From Halichondria panicea (lineage: Eukaryota; Porifera; Demospongiae; Suberitida; Halichondriidae): a DNA stretch of 64,000 nt. Shown here piece after piece: positions 1 to 10,241 of this stretch. The translations under genes and the position numbers were made by a program. The notes below the pieces were generated by a model. The model was given only the letters and a program-made list of their open reading frames with translations, had not been told where the DNA came from and did not search any database. Each line of letters begins with the position of its first letter. The stretch's first letter is position 1. The DNA is taken from assembly GCF_963675165.1 (NCBI RefSeq), contig NC_087380.1, forward strand, positions 1,103,303 through 1,167,302, written 5' to 3'.

Positions 1-1745
1 GGCTGGTACAGTGAGGTCAGGACAGGTAGTCGGTGGAGGTTCAGTGGGTCCTGCATAAGTTGAATCAATGAACTCAAGTGGTGGAAGTGTACACAACTCA
101 CCTTGACAAGTTGGAGTTGACCCACTCCAGCTCCCTCCACTCACACAGACCCTGGTAGTGTCCCCTCCAGTGAGAGTGTAGCCATTACTACAGCTGTAGG
201 TAGCTCCAGTGTTCACTGGTCTGTTGTCAGGGGATCCACCATTGTAGGAAACCATCAGTGTGGGTAATACTAGATCAGAGCAGGTTATCTCTGTACGAGA
301 AAATAGGTACCAACAAAAGAATAGTTGACACTCAGTACCACTTACGCTGACAAGTTGGGGGTGACCCATTCCAGATCCCTCCATCCACACAGACCCTGCT
401 GGTACCTCCAGTGAGAGTGTAGCCAGTGTTGCAGGAGTGCACAGCACTAGTGAGGAAAGGTCTGTTGTTAGTGGATCCAGTACTGTACATAATCATCCCA
501 TTGTTCAGTGATGGTAAGTCAGAGCAGTCAGCTGTATGGGAGATGATACACTCAACAAACAAACAGTACAAAGTCCATTCCACTTACGCTCACAAGTTGG
601 AGCAAACCCACTCCACACTTCATCACTCCCACAAGTCCTGGTGGTGCTGCTGATTCCATTGAGAGTGTAGCCAGGGTTACAGGTGTAGGTGGCCACAGTG
701 TCCACTTGTCTGCTGTCAGGGAATCCACCACCTCCATAGTCAATGTCTCCATTTGCCAGTGAGGGTAGGTCAGAGCAGGTTATCACTATGGGAACAGGTA
801 CACACTCAACGTACACAATATTACACATTCAGTCATTCCTTACTCTGACACACTGGAGCTGTTGTTGAGCTCCACTCTCCATCACTCCCACAAGTCCTCA
901 CTGACACTCCAACCAGAGTGTAGGGAGGGAAGCAGCTGTAACTGGCTGTAGCTCCCACTGGTCTGTTGTTAGTGGATCCACCAGCATAGAGTATGCCTCC
1001 ATTAGAGATGGTCGGGAGGTTATCAGAACATGTGACTGAAGTAGGTGCAACTGCAAGAGGAGGGGGGGGCAAAGGTTATGAGGATAATGGAACTAGGAGA
1101 GTTGTGATGGTTTCAAGAACTTATGAAGATGAACGTGTACACACATGCTGGCTGATATAAAACACAGAAGTAAGACAATGATACTCACTCACCCAGGTTG
1201 GCACAGAGGGTCATATCTCCTCCAGTAGTTGGTACAGTACAACAGTAGGACCCAGTTGGAGTGACAGGGTTGTTAGCCTCTCTACGAGCCAGTCTGATGA
1301 CCTGAGGTGCCTTCCTTAGAACGTAGAACTGCTGTCCAGCAGTCGCTGAGGCACTATTCCACAGTATCACACTCCCATCAGGATACATCCACTGTCCTAG
1401 TCCTCCATTACCATTGTTGTCATTGTTTCTACAGCAGGTAGTGAGGTCAGTGTGACAAGTGAGAGATGGAAGACCACCAGTAGCATCCTCTCCAATGGTA
1501 GTGATGAAGATCTCAGTATTGTCAGTGGTGATACTAGGACCAGATCCCAGTGTCAGGTAGACTATGAATGGTTAGACCATAGATTAAGGAATTATACAGA
1601 GCTCATAGGTATCACCAATAGCAGTAAACCAAGCTAGTTGAGATATCACACTCAGGATATCTAGCTTATCAACTAGATTACCTTGTCCCCAGCAGGTGGA
1701 CACAGCACACAACAGCAGCAGAAGCTGAACACTTTGAGTCTCCAT
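1..1745 (-). CDS. Receptor gene A: Ig1 + at least 5 sushi domains (3' end outside window)
   Basis: Leftmost copy of the receptor array; only its 5' part is in the window. Exons read from splice sites and frame: signal peptide 1682-1745 (METQSVQLLLLLCAVSTCWG), Ig1 1193-1561, sushi exons 844-1050, 588-785, 346-531, 102-290, and a fifth cut by the edge at 1-50. All complete internal exons are multiples of three and join in phase 1. Ig1 shows an LxC strand-B cysteine, a QW core tryptophan and a GSYCC strand-F motif. Each complete sushi exon has the four cysteines and the late tryptophan of the CCP fold. No lesion is visible. The last visible exon resembles the final sushi of genes C and F, so A may also lack Ig2; this is inference. 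A secreted or membrane-anchored surface receptor is expected; ligand unknown. Confidence 0.85.
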
Positions 1746-2184
1746 TGCATGCACAACCTTCCTTGTCTCTGTTTGGTTAATATCTGTTTGGAAATTGTTT
1801 CATTAAGGATCTTTACCCACATAGAACAAAAACGGCCAAGAACAAATGGCTTGTTAATGTACATGTATGTAGGTGCTGTTTGTGTCAAAAACCCTACTAG
1901 TAAACTTTCTATGACCTTTATGTTATGATGGCCGCAGTGCAGGGCACCGTTTGTGACAATTAAAGCGTCACACGTAAATCAGCCGATACAGTGAAGAGCA
2001 TTTTCATGTACATTAAACTGCACATGGTGTTTTGTACCCCATTATGGAAAACCATCAAATTTTTGAGGTGAAACACATTGTGAGAAGGGGAGGGACTGAT
2101 GAAGTATGTATAACTGTGTGCTCTGTACAAACTAACAAATAAAATTCAAGACATAATTACTTTCTACTTGAGTCATGTGATAGT
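1746..2184 (-). promoter_or_regulatory. Spacer between genes A and B: 5' flank of A, 3' flank of B
   Basis: No gene seen. The spacer is one version of a block repeated between most array members. It includes a stretch near GATGGCCGCAGTGCAGG, and close to the A start a conserved GATCTTTACCCAC segment followed by an A/T-rich run. The conservation suggests the spacer is copied with each gene duplication and contains the promoter. No individual transcription-factor site is claimed here. Confidence 0.4.
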
Positions 2185-5100
2185 TCAGTTATTGTATATT
2201 CCTCCAGCAGCAGGAGCCTCACGCCCACTCACAGTCGAGTAGGCATTGTTCTGTGTGTAGCTGTAGTCACCTTTGACCTCTCTGGAGGCTGGGATCTCCT
2301 CATAAGTGGCAGGGACGGTCTCGTAGGTAGCGGCTGCACTTTGACCCTGGTCAGTAAGGGAGATATCTCGAGGAACAGTCCTGTGTGTGGAGAGACAAGT
2401 AAACTTTGTACATAATTATAGCAATTTGTCATAACAGCTTGTTTAGTCCATATAAAGCTTGTTTACACTGTTCAAACAAAGTGCTACTTAAACTAATGTA
2501 CACAAACCACACAAACCACTTTTGTGTCTACTTAAACCAACTCACATTTTCCCTCCTCTCTTGTACCGGAGCACTAGGTAGGTCACCATCACTACAGTGA
2601 CTGCAATCACCACCATTGCTACCAGGGCCACCACTCCTCCCACCACAGCACCAGTGTTGTCACACTGACAGAGAGAGGTCTCATCAGTAGAGGCTGTAAT
2701 GGAATGCATTAGGACATGCAACCTAACAATAATAGCTTCACTTACTTGTAGTGGAGGGAGAGGTAGTGATGACTTCAGTCACTGAAACACGGCATAATCA
2801 AATGATGAGAACACAGACCCACTTACCTAACTCCACACAGAAGGCTTGGATGACCCCGGTATTGTCAGGAATCACACAGCAGTAGGAGCCAGTGGGGCCT
2901 GACACAGACCCTCGACGATGGAGTCTGAGTGCACCTGTATCTCCAACACTGTACAGTAGATCAGTGTCTGAATCAGTAATGTCCAGACTCCTAGTGACAA
3001 CTGTTCCATTCGGTAGTAGCCAATCTCCTAATCCATTATCACTATTGGGATTATCTCGTCCTGTACAGCAAATAGTTGAGTCAGTTCTGCAAGTCAATGC
3101 TGTCTCAGTGGTATCTCCGATGGTGTCTATGGCAACCTGTGAGTTCACAGCAGCATAGTTGGTGGTTCCCATGGAGACGTAGACAGGAGGTACTGTGGGG
3201 GTGGGGGATTGTAAGTCTGTTAGAGTACATTGTACTAGCTTACATTGACAAGTGAGAGCTGATCCACTCCACAATCTGTCAGCTCCACACACTCTGTTAG
3301 TGCTGGTAATGGAGGGTACGTATCCATTCAAGCAGCTCTGTGTAGCCACGGTTCCCTCTAGTCTGGGGGTGGTAGCTGGACTGTAGATGATCACTCCATT
3401 GGCTGGTACAATGAGGTCAGGACAAGTGGCTGTGGAGACAGCACAATGTATTAACCATCAACACACTAGCTTGTACTCCTTACCTTGACAAGTTGGAGGT
3501 GACCCACTCCACACTCCATCACTCCCACAAGTCCTGGTGGTGCCTCCATTGAGAGTGTAGCCAGTGTCACAGGTGTATGTGGCCACAGTGTCCACTGGTC
3601 TCAGACTAGCAGTCCCCATATTGTAGCCAATCATTCCATTGATTGGCACAGTGAGGTCAGGACAGGTGGTGGGTGGTTCAGTGGGTCCTGTGTTCACTGT
3701 ATCAAGAAAGGTGAAGCAACTGTTAAGATGTAGTGGAACTCACATTGATAGGTTGGAGCTGTTCCACTCCAGGTGCCATCATTCTGACAAACTCTGAAAC
3801 TCCCTCCAGTGAGAGTGTAGCCATTGTCACAAGTGTAGGCAGCAATGGTATTAATAGGTCTGCTGTCAGCAAGTCCATCAGTGTAGGCAATGCCTCCATT
3901 CATTAGTGGTGGTAAATCAGAACAAAATCCTGAAAATTACAATCATTCAAAACAAACAGTACCGAGCCCGTCCACTTACGCTGACAAGTTGGAGTTGATC
4001 CACTCCAGGTCCCATCATTCTGACAAACTCTGAAATTCCCTCCAGTGAGAGTGTAGCCATTGTCACAAGTGTAGGTAGCAAAGGTATCAACAGGTCTGCT
4101 GTCAACAAGTCCAGCCTCATAGGTAATGCCTCCATTCATTAGTGGTGGTAAATCAGAACAAGTTCCTGAAATAGTGAACAAGTAAACAGTACAACTTGAA
4201 TTCCACTTACGCAGCTGACAAGTTGGAGGTGACCCATCCCAGATCCCTTCAGTCACACAAAACCTGGTGGTACCTACACTGAGAGTACCTCCAGTGAGAG
4301 TGTAGCCAGGGTTACAGGAGTATGTAGCACTAGAGCCGAAAGGTCTGTTGCTAGGGGATCCACCACTGTACATGATCATCCCATTGATCAGTGAGGGTAA
4401 GTCAAGGCAGTTAGCTGTATGGGAGACGTTGCACTCAACAAACAAACAGTACAAAGTCCATTCCACTTACTCTGACACACTGGAGCAAACCCACTCCACA
4501 CTCCATCACTCCCACAAGTCCTGGTGCTGCCTCCATTGAGAGTGTATCCAGTGTCACAGGTGTAGGTGGCCACAGTGTCCACTGGTCTGCTGCCAGGGGA
4601 TCCAGCACCCCCATAGTCGATGTCCCCATTTGTCAGTGAGGGTAAGTCAGAGCAAGTTATCACTATGGGAACAGGTACACACTCAACGTACACATTATTA
4701 CACATTCAGTCATTCCTTACTCTGACACAGTGGAGCTGGTGTTGAGCTCCACTCTCCATCACTCCCACAAGTCCTCACTGACACTCCAACCAGAGTGTAT
4801 GGACCAAAACAAACGTAACTGGCTGTAGCACCCACTGGTCTGTTGTCAGTGGATCCACCAGCATAGGTTATGTCTCCATTAGTGGGGGCCGGAAGATTAT
4901 CAGAACATGTGACTGCAAGAAAGGGAAAAGGTTATGAGCATGATACAATGGAACTAGGAGAGGTGTGATGGTTTCATGAACTCATGAAAGGAGTGAACAT
5001 ATACATACTTAGACTCGCTGGCCAGTTCCATCATCACTTCTTGAGGATTGGGACTGGTCAACTGCAAATCAACGAGTTGTTCTCATTACCGAAATCGGTA

Positions 5101-6130
5101 ATGACCAATCACAGTGCAGAAGCAATGTCATGTGACATACTTCGCCCACGTAATTCGTTGTAGCTGGGCTGGGTCTTATGTTGTGTTAGATAAACCACGG
5201 GACATAACCCACATTCACTTGATAGTTACGCAACTTTGGTCAACCACACAAACCACAATATGATGTCATGCAACTAATTAAAATTCCACTAGAACAGATT
5301 TTGGCAGTTGACCAGTCCTAATCCTCAAGAAGTGATGATGGGACTGGCCAGCGAGTCTAATACATACTATAGAGGGCCATTTGTGACAAAAATGGGTAGT
5401 AAATGTAAATTAAAGAAAAAGCACGTTCAGTAAACGCGTCTAGGAAACGCGTATTGCCTATCTACACATGTAGGAAATGCATTATGCGTATAGACTCGAA
5501 GGAAATACGTTGTGAGGCCCCTAGCCTCGACTCCAGCCCCTTCAACAGTGGCGCTTTTCCCTGCGGCCTGGAATCGAGGCTATGAGGCCCCATTCAGATG
5601 AAGCAAGGGTCAGAGGTCAAATTAGAGGTCAGCTGGCACTGGCCAAGGGTTTGGTGTATCTCGATCTCGCGCACACAAGTACTTCTAGGCCAAGGGGGAA
5701 TTCCAATGTGATCAATTGCTATCAGGTGACTTGAATAGGAGGCAGCAATTTTACATGCGGTTGAGCAGGATAAGATGAGATAATGGATGTGGTTAAAATA
5801 ATGGTTTTGTAGCTTGTACAGTGACGTATTATACATTCCATTGTGGCATGAGTTCACGTAAAGAGTGCTCAGACGTTCCTCCTTGAGAGGTGCGGCTGAT
5901 TCACGAGATCTAAGATTAACGGTAGTCTTGCGGATCATACTTGAACTGATTTTGGTAATTCAAAGTATGGCCAGTGAGACTAAGATTAAGGGGTACGCTT
6001 TAATATATGTTCGTACATCTATGCTAGTTGAGATATCACAGCTAGGATTACCTTGTCCCCAGCAGGTGGATACAGCACACAACAGTAACAGCAGCAGAAG
6101 CTGAATACCTTGAGTCTCCGTTGCAGCCAT
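2185..6130 (-). CDS. Receptor gene B: 7 sushi + Ig2 + TM + tail, no Ig1
   Basis: Exons: signal 6052-6130, sushi 4721-4912, 4471-4662, 4211-4414, 3980-4165, 3744-3929, 3484-3696, 3244-3429, Ig2 2827-3192, stalk mini-exon 2746-2781, transmembrane 2546-2693, tail 2185-2380. All internal joins keep frame, giving about 727 residues. The usual METQ start codon is ACG, and an in-frame ATG four codons upstream (6128-6130) replaces it. Ig1 is absent; the space holds a foldback transposon, but the signal exon splices in phase to the first sushi. In the fifth sushi (3744-3929) the fourth cysteine codon reads Tyr. The tail contains YETV, YEEI and YSTV and ends GGIYNN. Likely a functional type I membrane receptor of unknown ligand. 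Confidence 0.82.
5001..5368. mobile_element. Foldback MITE with 9-bp target duplication in gene B intron 1
   Basis: The element spans 5010-5359, begins TAGACTCGCTGGCCAG and ends with the inverted match, with arms of about 55 bp that differ at a few bases. It is flanked on both sides by ATACATACT (5001-5009 and 5360-5368), a 9-bp target-site duplication typical of Mutator-like elements. The interior has no convincing coding frame, so it is non-autonomous. It lies where gene B should carry Ig1. A second element with the same TAGACTCGC terminus and another 9-bp duplication sits at 40454-40746. Confidence 0.88.
5360..6051. other. Gene B first intron, non-array sequence with small hairpin
   Basis: About 690 bp between the MITE and the signal exon, without recognisable Ig1 sequence. 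It holds an imperfect inverted repeat near 5511-5591 whose arms share TAGCCTCGA, and short repeated ACGCGT motifs around 5435-5455. A minus-strand open frame at 5594-5938 has no similarity to any array domain that I can see and is not called. The array sequence resumes near 6020 (AGTTGAGATATCACA). Confidence 0.5.
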
Positions 6131-6190
6131 GCACAACCTCTTCCTTATCTCTGTTCGGAAATTTTAATATCTGTTTATAACTCCTATATG

Positions 6191-6299
6191 AGCAGAGTTC
6201 AAACGTGGGCGGATGAATGTGCATGACAGTGCATGAAATTTCTATTTTTAGCACTTCATGCAAATGCACACATTCATCCGCCCACGTTTGAACTCTGCT
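6191..6299. mobile_element. Short foldback element at the B/C junction
   Basis: Arms AGCAGAGTTCAAACGTGGGC (from 6191) and its reverse complement (ending 6299) form a near-perfect hairpin of about 109 bp. It lies in the 361-bp B-C spacer exactly where the cytoplasmic-tail exon of gene C would be expected. The rest of 6131-6491 keeps only the transmembrane-proximal part of the usual intron. No clear target duplication was identified. Confidence 0.7.
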
Positions 6300-6491
6300 A
6301 GCTACGTGTACTGATAGTGGAGTTGCATGCCCTCTCTTCTTTTATACGCCCTTGATATTACTTAGTTAGTAATTATGACAATAAATACTTTCAGTTTGTT
6401 TAGTCCATATGAAGCTTGTTTACGCTGTTCAAACAAAATGTGTCTACTTAACTAATAACACAAACCACACAAACCACTTTAAACAACTCAC

Positions 6492-9400
6492 AGTTTCCCT
6501 CCTCTCTTGTACCGGAGCACTAGGTAGGTCACCATCACTACACCAGTTACTATAGCCACCACTGCCACCACTCCTCCCACCACAGCACCAGTGTTGTCAC
6601 TCTGGGGACAGGAACAGCCAGTAGAGGCTGTAATGGAATGTATGGAAATAGCAAAAAGGAGCAGGACTTCAGCCACTTATTGCACAAAGCTTATTTACGT
6701 ACCATACCTAACTGCACACAGAAGGCTTGGATGAGAGTATATTGTGTACTTACATTGACAAGTGAGATCTGCTCCACTCCACGATCCGTTAGATAGACAC
6801 ACTCTGGTAGCAGTGCTGGTAGTGGAGGGTACGTATCCATTCAAGCAGATCTGTGTAGCCATGGTTCCCTGAGGGTGTGGTGAGGTACTAGAGCTATAGA
6901 TGATCACTCCATTGGTTGGTTCAGTGAGGTCAGGACAGGTGGTGGGTGGAGGTTCAGTGGGTCCTGCATGAGTTGAATCAATGAACTCAAGTGGTGGAAA
7001 GTGTGCACAACTCACCTTGACAAGTTGGAGGTGACCCACTCCAGCTCCCTCCATTCACACAGACCCTGGAGGCATCCCCTCCAATGAGAGTGTATACCCA
7101 TTACTACAGCTGTAGGTAACTCCTGTATCCACTGGTCTGATGTCAGGGGATCCACCATTGTAGGAAACCATCAGTGTGGGTAAATCAGAGCAGGGTATCT
7201 CTGTACGGGAATAGGTACATTCAACAAAAGAATAGTTAACACTCAGTAACACTTGAATAGTGAACATACATTCAAACCGTATAAATCTTACGCTGACAAG
7301 TTGGAGCTAACCCACTCCACACTCCACTCCCACAAGTCCTGGTGCTGCCTCCATTGAGAGTGTAGCCAGTGTCACAGGTGTAGGTGGCCACAGTGTCCAC
7401 TGGTCTGCTGTTAGTGGATCCACCACCACTATAGTTGATGATCCCATTTGTCAGTGAGGGTAGGTCAGAGCAGGTTATCACTATGGGAACAGGTACACAC
7501 TCAATGTACACACTATTACACATTCAGTCATTCCTTACGCTGACACACTGAAGCTGTTGTTGAGCTCCATTCTCCATCACTCCCACAAGTCCTCACTGAC
7601 ACTCCAACCAGAGTGTAGGGACCAAAGCAGCTGTAAACAGCTGTAGCACCCACTGGTCTGTTGTCAGTAGACCCACTAACATAGGTTATGGCTCCATTAG
7701 AGATGGTTGGGAGATTATCAGAACATGTGACTGAAGTAGGTGCAACTGTAAGAGGGGTAAATTATGACAATAGAGAGTTGTATGGCTTCATGAACACATA
7801 CACATAAAACCATAGATAGTAGAGGAGAGGGATTGGAAACGCATACGTAAATGCCCAGCCCATGCGTGTCACGGTTAAATTTCTTCCTTTCCTGCCTCCG
7901 TCACTAGAAATTGACCTTTGTCCTATGATAATTTTAGTATTTTAATCTTTAACAGCCAAAAGACAGGCAGGAAGGCTACTACTGACTAGCCAGAAAGAGA
8001 CATGAGACAGGCAGGAAGGCTACTAGGATCAAGTTAGGCTACTAGCTTCCATTCGTGTTTCAGAAGTTAGTATTAGAGGAGTTTTCGCCATTGTATGAAA
8101 TAGTTTACAGTGGGATCAGACACAGTGTTAATAGAAGTTCAAGAACATGTTAACTTCTCTTTTATAGATCTAGATCATAAACAATTCATTATACAAACAA
8201 TTTAACATAATTATTGTATGTCTACTCGTGATGTAAAGACAGAAATAATGATGCAATTTTCTTGAACGTCCTCTTTGGTATATAGTGGTTCAGTGAACGT
8301 GCTACAGTCTGCCGATGTAAACTCTGAAGAAGCATCATCAGATGCACACAATCTGAGATTAAAAACAGTATCAGTTTGAGGTAACAGTTACCTTGGGTCT
8401 TCCACAACTGACACTTCCGTCGTTTATTCTCTCATAACTCTTCCCCAAAAAACTTGCCGATCCATTCGTATAACTACAAATAAAGTGTACAATAGCATGT
8501 AGTAACATTAAAGGGTCACTTCTAGCCTATATACATTTGCTACTTCAACACCTACACTTCCACAAAATCCCACAAGTGAAAGTCATGAGTGTGATAATAA
8601 ATTTGTCAGCAAATACTACCATGGAGAGTCAATCACAAAGTTGCTACATTTAAAAAACACTTAACATACCACTGTACTTGTCTTCAATCTCAAACAGGCT
8701 GTACTTCTTTTTGGAGAGATAAAAAAATCCCACAATCCTCAGCCAGTCAAGGAAAGCTTAAAAAACTCATGAAACTCCTTTAGTAGACACTTCTAGGTTA
8801 AGGTTACAACTATACTAGGTACTAAGAGCATAGTACTAACTGGCATAGCCCTGTGCAATATCCCTGAGGCCAAGGCACTTCTCTGTCCTTCTAAAAAGAT
8901 GCCTTGCTTCAGTTACCGCTACAGCATTGCGTGGGCGTAGGCGAGACACGGATGGGCCGAAATTGTACTGAGTCCCACGCATGCGTTTCCAATCCCTCTC
9001 CTCTACTGTCTATGATAAAACACAGCAATTATTGACTCACCCAGATTAGCACACAGGGTCATCTCTCCTCTAGTAGTTGGTACAGTACAACAGTAGGACC
9101 CAGTTGGAGTGAGGGGGTTGTTAGCCTCTCTACGAGCCAGTCCGATGATCTGAGTTAAACCATTCCTGTTAATGTAGAACTGCTGTCCAGCATCATCTGA
9201 GGGACCCTTGCGCAGTACCACACTCCCATTAGGATACGTCCACTGTCCTAGTGCTCCATTACCATTGTTGTCACCACTTCTACAGCAGGCAGTGAGGTCA
9301 GTATGACAGGTGAGAGAAGGGAGACCACCATCCTCTCCAATGTCAGTGATGAGGATCTCAGTATTGTTAGTTGTGATGCTAGCACCAGATCCCAGTGTCA

Positions 9401-9593
9401 GGTAGACTATGAATGGTTAGACCATAGATTAAGGAATTATACAGAGCTCATAAGTATTACCAATAGCAGTAATCTAAGCTAGTTGAGATATCACACTCAG
9501 GATATCTAGCTTATCAACTAGATTACTTTGCTGTCCCCAGCAGGTGGACACAGCACACAACAGCAGCAGCAGCTGAACACTTTGAGTCTCCAT
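6492..9593 (-). pseudogene. Receptor gene C: degraded copy (Ig1, 4 sushi, TM; Ig2 and tail lost)
   Basis: Exons: signal 9527-9593, Ig1 9041-9406, sushi 7539-7745, 7292-7480, 7016-7200, 6754-6963, transmembrane 6492-6627. The third sushi is 185 nt: a 2-nt gain shifts frame and reaches a TGA (7055-7057). Ig2 is reduced to its last ~30 bp (about 6707-6735), with its acceptor and the stalk deleted. No tail exon can be found, and a foldback element occupies its place. The last base of the signal exon is A rather than G at the donor. A 1.2-kb TIR element sits in the Ig1-sushi intron. With several independent lesions, C is probably a pseudogene. Exon skipping could at best make a tail-less protein. 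Confidence 0.75.
7804..9021. mobile_element. 1.2-kb TIR transposon-like element in gene C intron
   Basis: The element is 7811-9014. Its ends are near-perfect inverted repeats of about 34 bp starting CATAGAYAGTAGAGGAGAGG. It is flanked by ATAAAAC at 7804-7810 and 9015-9021, read as a 7-bp target-site duplication. The same intron in other array genes (for example near 27286-27295) has the uninterrupted ATAAAACACAG sequence, which supports insertion. The interior has no recognisable transposase; a 61-codon minus frame at 8222-8407 matches nothing I know. Superfamily undetermined. Confidence 0.85.
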
Positions 9594-10241
9594 TGTGGTT
9601 AATATCTGTTTGGAAATTGTTTCATTAAGGATCTTTACCCACTCACATGGAGTGCATTAGAAAAACGTTAAAATAGAATAAAAACGGTCTAGAACAATGG
9701 CTACAACAAAAAAAAGTTCTATGAAAATATATGGAGTGCCATTTGTGTCAACACACACCAATGCTGTAAAAACTGTATGTTTAATGTAAATGCTCATCAC
9801 TGTATCAGTCTCCCGATTACCTAATCGTGCTCACGCTTTACTAGTAAACTTTGTGCACTGTCTATGACATTATGTTATGATGGCCGCAGTGCAGGACACC
9901 AGTTGTGACAATTAAAGCATCAACAGAAGGTGAAGGGTTAAGGTTGCAGTAACACACAGCACGAGGACATTAATCTGGACACCGATATAGTCAAGTGGGA
10001 GGCTGATTTAGAGCTCGATTTAGTAAATCAGCCAATACAGTGAAGAGCATTTTCAAATTAAACTGTACACATGGTGTTTTGGTACCCCATTATTATATTA
10101 CATGGAAAGCCATCACATTTTTGAGGTGAAACACATTGTGAGAAGGGGAGGGCTGATGAAGTACGTATAACTGCACGCTGTGTACAAACTAACAAATAAA
10201 ATTCAAGACATAATTATTTTCTACTTGAGTCATGTGATAGT
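9594..10241 (-). promoter_or_regulatory. Spacer between genes C and D
   Basis: No gene seen. Longer form of the conserved array spacer. It includes GATGGCCGCAGTGCAGGACA near 9880, a GAAGGGTTAAGGTTGCAGTA segment near 9935, and an AGGTGAAACACATTGTGAGA segment near 10121-10140. Close to the gene C start it carries the GTTAAAATAGAATAAAAACG block; on the minus strand this reads as a TTTTTATT/TTTTAA A/T-rich run and is a candidate core-promoter element. That is inference from conservation and position only. Confidence 0.4.

Noticed and set aside
2892-3158. Plus-strand open frames opposite the Ig2 exons (also 14231, 37590, 41871)
   Set aside because: They recur because Ig2 exons are conserved. The minus frame has the domain pattern and splice sites; the plus frames have neither.
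5594-5938. Minus-strand open frame of about 114 codons in the gene B first intron, as a replacement Ig1 exon
   Set aside because: No Ig cysteine/tryptophan pattern, no flanking phase-1 splice pair, and no match to any array exon.
8222-8407. Minus frame of 61 codons inside the 1.2-kb element, as a transposase
   Set aside because: Too short, no DDE-like or other transposase motif, and no start context.
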